DNA of 64,000 nt from Nonomuraea soli (GTDB taxonomy: Bacteria; Actinomycetota; Actinomycetes; Streptosporangiales; Streptosporangiaceae): the NCBI RefSeq assembly GCF_013761175.1, contig NZ_JACDUR010000008.1:1-64000 (forward strand), given 5' to 3'. The notes beneath the pieces are model-generated. The model worked only from the letters and a program-made list of their open reading frames with translations. It ran no database searches and was not told the origin of the DNA. Position numbers and translations under genes: made by a program. Of the stretch, positions 15,803-25,038 are shown piece by piece. Position 1 is the first letter of the stretch. Every line of letters begins with the position of its first letter.

Positions 15803-17506
15803 GTGCGACCAAGGGTCGAGGAGGTCCGCATCCAGGGGCTCGGCGTCATCGACGAGGCCGTGCTCCAGCTATCGCCGGGCTTCAACGTGGTCACGGGCGA
15901 GACGGGCGCGGGCAAGACGATGGTCGTGACCGGCCTCGGGCTGCTGTTCGGCGGCCGGGCCGACCCCTCGCGCATCCGGCCGGGCGCCGATCGCGCGACG
16001 GTCGAGGGCACGCTCGTCATCGAGGCGGGCGGCCGGGTGGCCCAGCAGGTCGAGGACATCGGCGGTGAGGTCGAAGAGGGCGAGCTGATCATCTCACGGA
16101 CGGTGAGTGCGGAAGGCCGTTCGCGCGCGTGGCTGGGCGGGCGCACCGTCCCGGTCGGCACGCTGACCTACCTCGCCGACGACCTGGTGGCCGTCCACGG
16201 CCAGATGGACCAGCAGCGCCTGCTCCAGGCCGCCAGGCAGCGCGCCGCCCTCGACCGCTACGCCGGCGAGGACCTGGTCAAGCCGCTGCGCGCCTACCGC
16301 CAGTCCTACAAGCGCCACAAGCAGGTCTCCGCGCTGCTGGAGGAGCTGACCGCCAAGGCGCGCGAGCGGGTCCAGGAGGCCGACCTGCTGCGCTTCAGCC
16401 TCGACGAGATCGAGAAGGCCGCCCCCAAGGCGGGCGAGGACGTGGAGCTGCGCGAAGAGGAGGAGCGCCTCTCGCACGCCGACACCCTGCGCACCGCCGC
16501 CACCACCGCCCATACCGCCCTGCTGGGCGACCCCATGTCCGACAGCGCCTTCGACGTGATCGCCCTGCTCGGGCAGGCGCGCTCGGCCATCGAGGGGGTG
16601 CGCGACTTCGACCCGTCGCTGGGCGGCGTCGCCGAGCGGCTGGCCGAGGCGGGCTATCTGATCTCCGACGTGGCCACCGACCTGGCCGCCTACGCCGAGT
16701 CCATCGAGGCCGATCCCGTACGGCTCAGCGTCGTGCAAGAACGCCGGGCCCTGCTCACCGGCCTGATCCGCAAGTACGCCGACTCCTCGGAGGGCGTGCT
16801 CGCCTGGGCCGAGCAGGCCGCCGCCCGCCTGACCGAGCTCGAAGGCGACGACGACCGCATCGACGACCTCCAGCGCGAATACACCGAGCTCACCGGCAAG
16901 CTGACCGAGCTGGCCTCCGATCTCACCCGCATCCGCCAGGGAGCCGCCGAGCGGTTCGGCGACGCCGTGACCGAGGAGCTGACCGCGCTGGCGATGCCGC
17001 ACGCGCGGGTGGTGGTGCATCTCACACAGAGCGGCGAGTTCGGCCCCGAGGGCGTCGACGAGGTCGAGCTGCGCATGGCCGCGCATCCGGCGGCGCCCCC
17101 GCTGCCGCTGCACAAGGGCGCCTCGGGCGGTGAGCTGTCGCGCGTCATGCTGGCGATCGAGGTGGTGTTCGCCGGTGCCGACCCGGTGCCGACCTTCGTC
17201 TTCGACGAGGTCGACGCGGGTGTCGGCGGCAAGGCGGCGGTCGAGATCGGCCGCCGCCTGGCCCGGCTGGCCCGCACCGCCCAGGTGATCGTCGTCACCC
17301 ACCTGCCCCAGGTGGCCGCCTTCGCCGACCAGCACCTGGTGGTCGAGAAGGCCTCCGACGGCAGCGTGGTGCGCAGCGGCGTCGTCGCGCTCGACCACGA
17401 GAACAGGGTGCGCGAACTGTCGCGCATGCTGGCGGGGTTGGAAGATTCCGAACTGGGCAGGGCGCACGCGGAGGAATTGCTCGCACTGGCCGCAGCCGAC
17501 AGGTGA
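15803..17506 (+). CDS. recN: DNA repair ATPase RecN
   Basis: RecN is an SMC-like ATPase acting on double-strand break repair. The 567 residues contain Walker A GETGAGKT at about 32-39, a long central helical region with coiled-coil character (residues 150-370), the ABC signature GASGGELSR near 441 and Walker B TFVFDEVDAGVGGKAA near 464. GTG at 15803 was chosen because GGGAG lies six bases upstream and family members begin at this VEEVRIQGLGVIDEA segment. It follows nadK after 81 bases. No SOS box was recognised. Confidence 0.94.
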   Translation: MRPRVEEVRIQGLGVIDEAVLQLSPGFNVVTGETGAGKTMVVTGLGLLFGGRADPSRIRPGADRATVEGTLVIEAGGRVAQQVEDIGGEVEEGELIISRTVSAEGRSRAWLGGRTVPVGTLTYLADDLVAVHGQMDQQRLLQAARQRAALDRYAGEDLVKPLRAYRQSYKRHKQVSALLEELTAKARERVQEADLLRFSLDEIEKAAPKAGEDVELREEEERLSHADTLRTAATTAHTALLGDPMSDSAFDVIALLGQARSAIEGVRDFDPSLGGVAERLAEAGYLISDVATDLAAYAESIEADPVRLSVVQERRALLTGLIRKYADSSEGVLAWAEQAAARLTELEGDDDRIDDLQREYTELTGKLTELASDLTRIRQGAAERFGDAVTEELTALAMPHARVVVHLTQSGEFGPEGVDEVELRMAAHPAAPPLPLHKGASGGELSRVMLAIEVVFAGADPVPTFVFDEVDAGVGGKAAVEIGRRLARLARTAQVIVVTHLPQVAAFADQHLVVEKASDGSVVRSGVVALDHENRVRELSRMLAGLEDSELGRAHAEELLALAAADR

Positions 17507-17579
17507 TCCTGCGTGACGTAACGGACACGCCGCGCAGTGCATGGCCCCCGGACTGCTGGGCTCTGGCAGGATGGTCTTG

Positions 17580-18776
17580 ATGAAGGTACCCGGGAACAGA
17601 TTGCCGGGCCTCCGCAGCAGGAAGGGCAACGACCTTCCCGGACTGACGGCAGTGGCGAGAATCGATCGCCGGACCAAGAGGCTGACCAAGCGTCTCAAGG
17701 CCGGCGAGATCGCGATCATCGATCACGTCGACGTCGACCGAGTAAGCGCGGAGGCCCTGGTCGCGTGCGGTGTCGCCGCGGTGGTCAACGTGGCCGCCGG
17801 GTGCAGTGGCCGCTACCCCAACCTCGGGCCCCAGATCCTCGTCGAGGCGGGTGTGCCGTTCGTCGACAACGCCACCCCCGAGCTGTTCGAGCGGATCAAG
17901 GACGGCGACGTCGTCAGGGTCCACGAGGGCGTCGTCTACCTCGACGACGAGATCGCCGGCAAGGGCGACGTGCAGACCCTCGAGACCGTCGAGGCCGCCA
18001 TGGCGGAGGCCCGCGCCGGGCTGTCGGTGCAGATCGAGTCGTTCGCGGTCAACACCATGGAATTCGTCCGGGGTGAAGGCAAGCTCCTCATCGACGGCGT
18101 CAGCGTGCCCGAGATCAGGACCAAGATCGAAGGCCGCCACGTGCTCATCGTGGTGCGCGGCCACCACTACCGCGAAGACCTGGCCATGCTGCGCCCCTAC
18201 ATCAGGGAGTTCAGGCCGGTGCTCCTCGGCGTCGACGGCGGCGCCGACGCCCTGCTCGAGGCGGGCTACCTGCCCGACATGATCATCGGAGACTTCGACT
18301 CCGTCTCCACCAAGGCGCTGACCTGCGGAGCGGAGCTCGTCGTCCACGCCTACCGCGACGGCCGCGCCCCCGGCCTGGAGCGCGTCCACCAGCTCGGCCG
18401 CGAGGCCGTCGTCTTCCCGGCGATCGGCACCAGCGAAGACATCGCCATGCTCATGGCCGACGACAAGGGCGCCGAGCTGATGGTCGCCGTCGGCACCCAC
18501 TGGACCCTCGAGGAGTTCCTCGACAAGGGCCGCTCGGGCATGGCCAGCACCTGGCTGACCCGCCTGCGCGTGGGCAGCAAGCTGATCGAGCCCAAGGGCG
18601 TCAGCCTGCTCTACCGCAGCAGGATCTCCCTCAGCTCGCTGATCCTCCTGGCCCTGGCCGCGCTCGTCACCATGGGCGTCGCCCTCGGCGTCTCCCCGCT
18701 CGGCCAGACGTGGCTGAACGGACTGCAGGACTTCTGGAACGGCTTCATCTTCTGGCTGGTCGGACTCTTCTCGTGA
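17580..18776 (+). CDS. steA: Cytokinetic ring protein SteA
   Basis: SteA acts with SteB at the division septum in Corynebacterium, where it promotes peptidoglycan hydrolase activity for daughter-cell separation. This 398-residue protein has the conserved soluble core (AIIDHVDVDRVSAEALVACG, GVDGGADALLEAGYLPDMIIGDFDS, which resembles thiamine pyrophosphokinase) and one membrane segment near its C-terminus (LILLALAALVTMGVALGV). The ATG at 17580 has AGGA eight bases upstream; ATGs at 17541 and 17571 would add residues. GTGA overlap with steB shows tight coupling. Confidence 0.9.
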   Translation: MKVPGNRLPGLRSRKGNDLPGLTAVARIDRRTKRLTKRLKAGEIAIIDHVDVDRVSAEALVACGVAAVVNVAAGCSGRYPNLGPQILVEAGVPFVDNATPELFERIKDGDVVRVHEGVVYLDDEIAGKGDVQTLETVEAAMAEARAGLSVQIESFAVNTMEFVRGEGKLLIDGVSVPEIRTKIEGRHVLIVVRGHHYREDLAMLRPYIREFRPVLLGVDGGADALLEAGYLPDMIIGDFDSVSTKALTCGAELVVHAYRDGRAPGLERVHQLGREAVVFPAIGTSEDIAMLMADDKGAELMVAVGTHWTLEEFLDKGRSGMASTWLTRLRVGSKLIEPKGVSLLYRSRISLSSLILLALAALVTMGVALGVSPLGQTWLNGLQDFWNGFIFWLVGLFS

Positions 18777-19732
18777 TCGATTTTCGCTATCACCTCGTCT
18801 CCATCGTGGCCATCTTCCTGGCCCTGGCGACGGGCATCGTGCTGGGCACGACCCTGCTGCAGGAGCCGGCTCTCGAGTCGGCCAAGCAGGTCACCGACAC
18901 CCTGACCGCCGAGAAGCAGGAGCTGCGCACCCAGCTCGACGCTCTCAACCGGCGCGAGAAGGGCAACGACGCCTTCGTCACCGCGATGACACCCCAGCTG
19001 GTCTCCGGCGACCTGACCGGGCAGCGGCTGCTGCTGGTCGACATGCCGGGCGCCACCGCCTCCCTGCGCGAACTGCAGGAGCAGGTGCTGCAGCAGGCGG
19101 GAGGGAGCATCGTCGGGCGCATCTCGCTGTCGGAGCGGTTCCTCGACTCCAACGACAACCTGCTCAACGAGTCGTCCACCACCCTCCAGCCGACCGGGGT
19201 CGCCTTCCCGCCCGACGCCACGCCGTACGACAAGGCGGGGATCGTCCTGGGCAACGCGCTGATGACCAAGGAAGACGCCACAGAGACGCTGGGCGGCCTG
19301 GCGCTCACCGCCTTCGAGAGCGGGGGGCTCATCTCCGTCGAGGACGAGATCACCGCCCGCGCCACGCTCGCGGTCGTGTTCGCCCCCGAGACGCCGTTCC
19401 AGGGGGAGACGGCCGAGGCGCAGGCCGCCGGGGTGGTCGCCCTGACCGACGGCCTCGACGCCTACGGGCGCGGCGCGCTCATCGCCTCCACCGTCACCTC
19501 CACCGCGACCGGCGGCGTGCTCGGGGCGCTGCGCGACGACGGCGACGCCTCCAAGCGGATCTCCAGCATCGACACCCTCAATATGCCCGCCGGGCGCGTC
19601 GTGGTCGTCTACGCTCTGCAGGAACAGGTGGCCGGCGGAGCCGGCCAGTACGGGATCGGCACCGGCGCCTCGGCCTTCCAGCCGCCGGTGCCCGCCGTCC
19701 CGACACCGACCCCCACCCTCTCCGGGAGCTGA
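18773..19732 (+). CDS. steB: SteB / MctB-family membrane-anchored protein
   Basis: This 319-residue protein starts IDFRYHLVSIVAIFLALATG, an N-terminal membrane anchor, followed by a coiled coil (residues about 35-70, KQVTDTLTAEKQELRTQLDAL) and an extracytoplasmic domain. The family was first described as the mycobacterial copper-handling protein MctB (Rv1698) and later as SteB, the partner of SteA. The neighbouring steA with a four-base GTGA overlap favours the division role. The C-terminus is Pro/Thr-rich (PAVPTPTPTLSGS), as often in wall-facing tails. Confidence 0.9.
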   Translation: MIDFRYHLVSIVAIFLALATGIVLGTTLLQEPALESAKQVTDTLTAEKQELRTQLDALNRREKGNDAFVTAMTPQLVSGDLTGQRLLLVDMPGATASLRELQEQVLQQAGGSIVGRISLSERFLDSNDNLLNESSTTLQPTGVAFPPDATPYDKAGIVLGNALMTKEDATETLGGLALTAFESGGLISVEDEITARATLAVVFAPETPFQGETAEAQAAGVVALTDGLDAYGRGALIASTVTSTATGGVLGALRDDGDASKRISSIDTLNMPAGRVVVVYALQEQVAGGAGQYGIGTGASAFQPPVPAVPTPTPTLSGS

Positions 19733-19734
19733 TC

Positions 19735-20676
19735 GTGGCCCGTGCGCTGCTGCACGCCCTGGCCGGCGGCGCCGTCGGCGCCGTCGCCGCCCGCGTCGCC
19801 TACACCGCCTTCACCCGGCGCGCCGCCGGCAAGGACGACCGGTGGAACCGCACCAACCACCGCGGCGAGACGCTCACCCTGCTCGAAGGCCCCGCGCTGG
19901 TCGCGGGCGCGGCGGCGGGCGCGGCCCTGACACCCGGGCTTCCCGGACGGCTGCGGCTGGCGGCGCTGGTGGCCGGCGCGGGCAGCGGCGCCCTGGGCGC
20001 CTACGACGACCTGTACGGCACGGCGTCGTCGAAGGGCTTCAAGGGGCACCTGAGCGCGCTCGCCCGCGGTGAGGTGACCAGCGGAGCGGTCAAGATCCTC
20101 GGAATCGGCGCCACGGGCATGCTGGCGGCGGGTCTGACGCGCGGCGGTGCGGGGGCGGCGCGCCCGGCATCGGACGTCGACGGCGCGTCGCTGTCCGGCG
20201 TCGCATCGGTTTCCGGCGGCGGCTTCGGCGTCTCGCCTTCCGGTGGCGGCCTCTTCGACGTGCTGGTCAACGGTGCTCTCATCGCAGGGAGCGCGAACCT
20301 GGCCAACCTCTTCGACCTGCGCCCCGGCCGGGCGATCAAGGTGGGCCTGCTCACCGGGGGCCCCCTGCTGGCCGCCGCCGTCCTGCGCGACCGGCCCGCC
20401 GCGGCGGCGCTGGCCGCGATCCCGCTGGGCGCGGCCGCCGCGCTGCTGCCCGAGGACCTGGGCGAGCGGGCCATGCTCGGCGACGCCGGAGCCAACGCCC
20501 TGGGAGCCCTCATCGGCCTGGCAGCCGCCACCCAGCTGGGGCGTCCCGGACGGCTGGCCGTCCTCGGCACCGTCGCCGCGCTGACCGCTGCCTCCGAGAA
20601 GATCAGCTTCACCAAGGTGATCGCGGGCAACCCGGCGCTCAACAAGATCGACATGCTGGGACGCCGGGCCGTCTGA
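19735..20676 (+). CDS. MraY/WecA-like GT4 membrane protein
   Basis: This 313-residue membrane protein resembles prenyl-phosphate glycosyl-phosphotransferases: NRTNHRGETLTLLEG near the start, GAYDDLYG near residue 88, KGFKGHL, then NLANLFDLRPGRAIK and MLGDAGANALGA near the end. These correspond to the Asp and Asn-rich cytosolic loops that bind UDP-sugar and metal in MraY. It lacks the full MraY signature, so its substrate is uncertain. GTG at 19735 follows the steB stop by two bases, with GGGAG seven bases upstream. It travels with steA-steB, which suggests a cell-envelope function. Confidence 0.8.
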   Translation: MARALLHALAGGAVGAVAARVAYTAFTRRAAGKDDRWNRTNHRGETLTLLEGPALVAGAAAGAALTPGLPGRLRLAALVAGAGSGALGAYDDLYGTASSKGFKGHLSALARGEVTSGAVKILGIGATGMLAAGLTRGGAGAARPASDVDGASLSGVASVSGGGFGVSPSGGGLFDVLVNGALIAGSANLANLFDLRPGRAIKVGLLTGGPLLAAAVLRDRPAAAALAAIPLGAAAALLPEDLGERAMLGDAGANALGALIGLAAATQLGRPGRLAVLGTVAALTAASEKISFTKVIAGNPALNKIDMLGRRAV

Positions 20677-20716
20677 GGTCCAAGACTGTCGCCGCCGTCT
20701 GCCAGGATGCATCTCT

Positions 20717-22369
20717 GTGGCGAAAGGACGGGGGGCTGAGCGAGTGAGCGGGCGGGCGGTCAAGACCGTCGCCGGGGCGGCGCTGCTGATCGCGGCGATC
20801 ACGATGGTCGCGCGAGTGATCGGCTTCGGCCGCTACCTGGTGCAGTCGGTCACCCTCGAGAACGGCTGCCTCAACTCCGCCTACAGCACCGCCAACTACG
20901 TCCCCAACATCGTCTTCGAGCTGGTCGCCGGAGGCGCGCTGGCCGGGATGGTCGTCCCCGTGCTGTCGGCCGCCGCGGCCGACCCCGCGAGGAAGGACGA
21001 GACCGGCCGCATCGCCTCGGCGCTGCTGACCTGGGTGACGCTGGTCCTGCTGCCGCTCACCGTGGCCGTCGCGGTGTTCGCCGAGCCCATCGTGCGCCTG
21101 CTCACCCCCTCCGGCATGCAGGGGTGCGACAGCGCCCAGGTCATCGCGGTCGGCGCCGACATGCTGCTCGTCTTCGCCCCGCGCATGCTCTTCTTCGGCC
21201 TGGCCGTGGTGCTCTACGGCGTGCTGCAGGCGCACCGCCGCTTCCTCGGCCCCGCCCTGGCCCCGCTGGTCTCCAGCCTGCTCATCATCGGCTCCTACCT
21301 GGCCTTCCTGCCCGTCTCCAACGGCGCCCAGGACGACCTGTCCGCGCTGACGGAAGCCGGGGAGCTGGTGCTGTCGGTGGGGGCCACCATCGCCGCGGCG
21401 GCGATGGTCGTCACCGTGCTCGGGCCCGTGGCCAGGCTCCGGCTGCGCTGGCGGCCCACCCTCTCCTTCCCGCCCGGCGTCGCCGCCGAGGCGCGCAGGC
21501 TCGGCCTGGCGGGGCTGGCCGTCCTCATCGCCCAGCAGGTGACGCTGATCGTCGCGATCCGGCTGGCCAACAGCGCCGTCGGTGCGGTGCCGGTCTACAA
21601 CTACGCGTGGGCGCTGCTGCAGCTCCCCTACGCCGTGCTCGCCGTACCCATCGGCACCAGCGCCTTCCCTTCGCTGTCCACCAAGGCGGCCAACGGCGAG
21701 AAGCAGGGCTTCGACGCCCTGTCCGCCTCGACCACGCGGGCGGTGCTGCTGCTGTCGGGGCTGGCGGCCGGGGTGATGGCGGCGGTGGCGATCCCGACGG
21801 CGCGGGTGTTCCTGGAGGGCAGGAGCGGGGCGGAGCCGGAGATGATGGCCTGGGCCGTCGCGCTGTTCGCACCCGGGCTGATCGGATACTGCCTGCTGTT
21901 CCACCTGGGGCGGGTGCTGTACTCCTCCGGCCACGGCCGGGCCGCGGCCACGGCGACGGTGACCGGATGGATGGTCACGCTCGTGTCGCAGCCGGCGCTG
22001 GTGGCCGTGATGGACTCGCCGCAGCTCGTGGTGGGGGCGCTGGCGCTGGGCAGCACGCTCGGGATGAGCGTGGGAGGGGTGCTGATCGGCCTGGCCGTAC
22101 GGCGGGCGCACGGGTCCCGTGCCCTGGCCGGGCTCGGCCGGGCCCTGGCCGCGGCGGTCGCCGGGGCGGTCGTCGCGTTCCTCGCGGGCACGGCGCTGGC
22201 GTGGCCGCTTCGCGAGGCGGGGGCCGCGGCTAGCCTCGCGGTCGCGGTGGGCGCGGCCGTGCTGGCGGGTGGCGGGTTCCTGGCGGTCGCCTCCGTGGTC
22301 GACCGGGAGGACGCCAAGGCGGCACTCGGGCGCGTGCTGCGCCGGCGCGGGGTGCCCAGCGGTGGGTGA
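20717..22369 (+). CDS. MurJ/MviN-like lipid flippase
   Basis: The 550-residue polytopic protein has the MurJ layout of about 14 membrane helices, including IGFGRYLVQSVTLENG and NIVFELVAGGALAGMVVP near the N-terminus. The arginine-containing helix 1-2 region that faces the MurJ cavity is kept. MurJ moves lipid II across the membrane; this copy is in the steAB neighbourhood, so it may serve lipid II or a related carrier. GTG at 20717 is used; GTG at 20744 with GGGGG upstream is an equal alternative. No kinase-like tail is present, unlike mycobacterial MviN. Confidence 0.85.
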   Translation: MAKGRGAERVSGRAVKTVAGAALLIAAITMVARVIGFGRYLVQSVTLENGCLNSAYSTANYVPNIVFELVAGGALAGMVVPVLSAAAADPARKDETGRIASALLTWVTLVLLPLTVAVAVFAEPIVRLLTPSGMQGCDSAQVIAVGADMLLVFAPRMLFFGLAVVLYGVLQAHRRFLGPALAPLVSSLLIIGSYLAFLPVSNGAQDDLSALTEAGELVLSVGATIAAAAMVVTVLGPVARLRLRWRPTLSFPPGVAAEARRLGLAGLAVLIAQQVTLIVAIRLANSAVGAVPVYNYAWALLQLPYAVLAVPIGTSAFPSLSTKAANGEKQGFDALSASTTRAVLLLSGLAAGVMAAVAIPTARVFLEGRSGAEPEMMAWAVALFAPGLIGYCLLFHLGRVLYSSGHGRAAATATVTGWMVTLVSQPALVAVMDSPQLVVGALALGSTLGMSVGGVLIGLAVRRAHGSRALAGLGRALAAAVAGAVVAFLAGTALAWPLREAGAAASLAVAVGAAVLAGGGFLAVASVVDREDAKAALGRVLRRRGVPSGG

Positions 22370-22408
22370 TCAGTGTTGGTGGGTGGCGGTGCGGTGAGGG
22401 AGGCTTCG

Positions 22409-23839
22409 ATGGGAGAGTCGCTTCGGGTGGCGCTGGTTCTCGGCACCACCTCGGGAGGCACGGGCAGGCACGTGCGCATGCTCGCCGCCGGGCTCGCGCG
22501 CCACGGGCACCGGGTCGTGGTGATCGGGCCCCGCAGCACGGAAGAGTCCTTCGACTTCACGGGAGCCGGGGCACGCTTCGTCGAGGTGCCCGTCTCCGAT
22601 CGGCCGCACCCGGTCAACGACGCCCGCGCGGTGGCGGCGATGCGGCGCGCGACCAGGGAGGCGGATGTCGTGCACGCGCATGGGCTGCGTGCCGGAGCGC
22701 TGGCCGCGCTCGCTCTCGTCGGCGGGCGGGCGAGGCTTGTGGTGACGCTGCACAACGCGCTCACCGCCTCAGGGGCGATCGGGGCGGTCTACGGGGTGCT
22801 GGAGCGGATCGTGGCTCGCCGCGCCGACCTGGTGCTGGGCGTCTCGCGCGACCTGACGGAGCGGATGACGGCACTGGGGGCTCGCGAGGTGGGCCTGGCC
22901 GTGGTGCCCGCGCCGCCGCTCAGGCCGGTCACGCGCCCGGCCGCCGAGGTACGGGCCGAACTCCTGCGGGGCAACGGCGCCGTGGACCCAGCCGCCGGGG
23001 TGCCGGGCGGAACGGCGCCGGGCGGAACGGCGCCGGGCGGAACGGCGCCGGGCGGAACGACGCCGGGCGGGGCACAGGCAGATGGCGCGGGCTCGGGTCC
23101 CTCCGGCTCGGGTCTCGCGGGGTCGGGTCGCGCGAGCTCCGGTCTCGCAGGCGCCGATGCTGCGGGTTCGGGTGCTGCGGGCTCCGGTGCTGCGGGTTCG
23201 GGTGCTGCGGGCTCCGGTGGCGCCGGCTCGAGTCCCGCGAGCTCGGGTGGCGACAGCTCGGGCGACACCGCCTCCGGTGACACGGCCCCGCGTGTGGGAG
23301 CTGCGGCGGCGCGGGAGGGCGCGGAGCGTCCCATCGTCCTGAGCAACGTCCGCCTGGCCCAGCAAAAAGGCCTCGACCTCCTGCTCGACGCCGCCCGGGG
23401 CCCGTGGCCCGAGCCGGCGCCGCTGTTCGTGATCGCGGGTGACGGCCCCCTGCGCGAGGAGCTTCAGCGCCGCATCGACGCCGAGCACCTCCCCGTGCGC
23501 CTGCTCGGCTGGCGCGACGACGTGCCCGACCTGCTCGCCGCCGCCGACGTGGCGTTGTGGCCGAGCAGGTGGGAGGGCCAGCCCCTGTCGATGAGCGAGG
23601 CGCTCATGGCGGGCGTGCCCGTGGTCGCCACCGAGGTGGGCGGCATTCCGGACCTGCTCGCGGGTGCCGGGCTGCTGGTGCCGTACGGCGACGCGGCGGC
23701 GATGGGCCGTGCCGTACAGCAGGCTCTGCGGCGGCGGGAGGGGCTCGCGCGGGCGTCGGCCGAGCGCGGCAGCGCGCTTCCTGACGAGAGGGCGGCGATT
23801 GACGCAGTTTTGACGGTCTACCCCGTGAGGGGAAGATAA
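22409..23839 (+). CDS. GT4-family glycosyltransferase with repeat-encoded interdomain linker
   Basis: The 476-residue protein is a GT-B glycosyltransferase. Its N-terminal domain runs from VALVLGTTSGGTGRHVRM to about residue 185; its C-terminal domain starts at IVLSNVRLAQQKGLDLLL and has the E-x7-E donor-binding motif in WEGQPLSMSEALMAG. Between them, residues 190-305 are pure Gly/Ala/Ser/Pro/Thr low complexity (PGGTA and GSGAA repeats), far longer than the usual short hinge. ATG at 22409 has GGGAGG five bases upstream. The acceptor is unknown; its place behind the MurJ-like gene suggests envelope glycans or glycolipids. Confidence 0.88.
   Translation: MGESLRVALVLGTTSGGTGRHVRMLAAGLARHGHRVVVIGPRSTEESFDFTGAGARFVEVPVSDRPHPVNDARAVAAMRRATREADVVHAHGLRAGALAALALVGGRARLVVTLHNALTASGAIGAVYGVLERIVARRADLVLGVSRDLTERMTALGAREVGLAVVPAPPLRPVTRPAAEVRAELLRGNGAVDPAAGVPGGTAPGGTAPGGTAPGGTTPGGAQADGAGSGPSGSGLAGSGRASSGLAGADAAGSGAAGSGAAGSGAAGSGGAGSSPASSGGDSSGDTASGDTAPRVGAAAAREGAERPIVLSNVRLAQQKGLDLLLDAARGPWPEPAPLFVIAGDGPLREELQRRIDAEHLPVRLLGWRDDVPDLLAAADVALWPSRWEGQPLSMSEALMAGVPVVATEVGGIPDLLAGAGLLVPYGDAAAMGRAVQQALRRREGLARASAERGSALPDERAAIDAVLTVYPVRGR
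23001..23290 (+). repeat. 15-base tandem repeats encoding the glycosyltransferase linker
   Basis: At 23001-23075 a 15-base unit around GCCGGGCGGAACGGC is repeated about five times (PGGTA). At 23090-23290 a second, looser 15/30-base series around GCGGGTTCGGGTGCT encodes GSGAA-type pentapeptides. Both keep the reading frame. Confidence 0.85.
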
Positions 23840-23860
23840 AGGGCTGGTTCGGCGTTCCCC

Positions 23861-23866
23861 TATACT
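23861..23866 (+). promoter_or_regulatory. -10 element for the terC leader
   Basis: TATACT at 23861-23866 is an excellent -10 hexamer in an otherwise GC-rich gap, placed about ten bases before the riboswitch. No clear -35 was recognised. A start near 23873 would put the whole aptamer in the leader. Confidence 0.6.
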
Positions 23867-23876
23867 GCTTGGGTTA

Positions 23877-23987
23877 GGGAGGGGAGTATCCCTTCGCGGC
23901 AGCCTCGTCATCACGGTGCAGCCCGATTCCATCGGGCCCCCGGGGCTGCCGGTCCGCACGCTATCGGGCTGGCGGGAGAGACCTCCG
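23877..23987 (+). promoter_or_regulatory. yybP-ykoY (Mn2+) riboswitch
   Basis: The leader contains the class hallmarks: GGGGAGTA at 23881-23888, a CTCGTCA segment near 23904-23910, and the closing GAGAGACCTCC at 23977-23986. P1 is GGAGG with CCTCC, and a long arm is formed by GGCAGCC (23899-23905) with GGCTGCC (23944-23950). These RNAs sense Mn2+ and control exporters such as MntP and TerC-family proteins, which is exactly the gene that follows. Confidence 0.88.
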
Positions 23988-24022
23988 GTCGTCTGTCATG
24001 CGCGCCGGAAGGTTAGTGAACC

Positions 24023-24997
24023 GTGGTCGTACCTATGTGGGCGTGGATCGCCGTCATCGCCGGATTGCTGGTCGTCATCGCCGTTGATCTATGGATCGTC
24101 GACCGCGGCGAGGCCAAAGAGTTCACCATGCGCCAGGCGGGCTTCTGGGTGACGTTCTACGTCGCCTTGGCGGTCGCGTTCGGCATCGTGATGTGGATCT
24201 GGGGCGGCGGACAGGTGGCCGGTGAGTTCTTCGCCGGTTACATCACGGAATACTCGTTGTCCGTCGACAACCTGTTCATCTTCTTCATCATCATGAGCAG
24301 GTTCGCGGTGCCGCGCGAATACCAGCACAAGGTGCTGCTGGTCGGCATCCTGATGGCGCTGGTGATGCGCGGCATCTTCATCGCGCTCGGCGCCACGGCC
24401 CTCGAGCGGTTCTCCTGGCTGTTCTACGTGTTCGGCGCCTTCCTGGTGTACACCGCGATCAACATCGTGCGCGGCCACCTCAAGGGCGACGACGAGGAGT
24501 TCAAGGAGAACGCCCTGCTCCGCTGGGTGCGCCGGGCCTTCCCGACCACCCCGACCTATGTCGGCTCCAAGGTGACCGTCAAGATCGACGGCAGGCGCAT
24601 GGTCACCCCGATGCTGATCGTGATGGTCGCCATCGGCTCCACCGACCTGCTGTTCGCGCTCGACTCGATCCCGGCCATCTTCGGCCTGACGCAGGACCCG
24701 TTCATCGTCTTCACCGCCAACGCGTTCGCCCTGATGGGACTACGTCAGCTGTACTTCCTGCTGGGTGGTCTGCTGGAGCGGCTGGTCTACATCAGCTACG
24801 GCCTCGCGTTCATCCTCGCTTTCATCGGGGTTAAGCTGGTATTCCACGCGCTGCACGAAAGCGGCGTCGCGTGGGCACCTGAGATCTCGATCACGGTCTC
24901 ACTCGCCGTGATCGCCGCCACGATGGTCATCACCACCGTGGCCAGCCTCCTGAAGTCCAGGAGCGACAAGAAGAAGGCCGAACTGCCGCAGGGGTAG
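24023..24997 (+). CDS. TerC-family membrane protein
   Basis: TerC proteins are integral membrane proteins linked to metal export and to metalation of exported enzymes. The 324 residues form about eight to nine helices with the acidic metal-binding core EYSLSVDNLFIFFIIMSRF near residue 80 and STDLLFALDSIPAIFG near 210; the two Asp-containing helices mark the conserved core. The GTG at 24023 has GGAAGG ten bases upstream; ATG at 24035 is possible. A yybP-ykoY riboswitch precedes it, so Mn2+ is the probable inducer and probable substrate or cofactor. Confidence 0.93.
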   Translation: MVVPMWAWIAVIAGLLVVIAVDLWIVDRGEAKEFTMRQAGFWVTFYVALAVAFGIVMWIWGGGQVAGEFFAGYITEYSLSVDNLFIFFIIMSRFAVPREYQHKVLLVGILMALVMRGIFIALGATALERFSWLFYVFGAFLVYTAINIVRGHLKGDDEEFKENALLRWVRRAFPTTPTYVGSKVTVKIDGRRMVTPMLIVMVAIGSTDLLFALDSIPAIFGLTQDPFIVFTANAFALMGLRQLYFLLGGLLERLVYISYGLAFILAFIGVKLVFHALHESGVAWAPEISITVSLAVIAATMVITTVASLLKSRSDKKKAELPQG

Positions 24998-25038
24998 CGA
25001 AACGGCCCGTGAGGCGCTTTGCTTGTGAGGTTGCGCCA

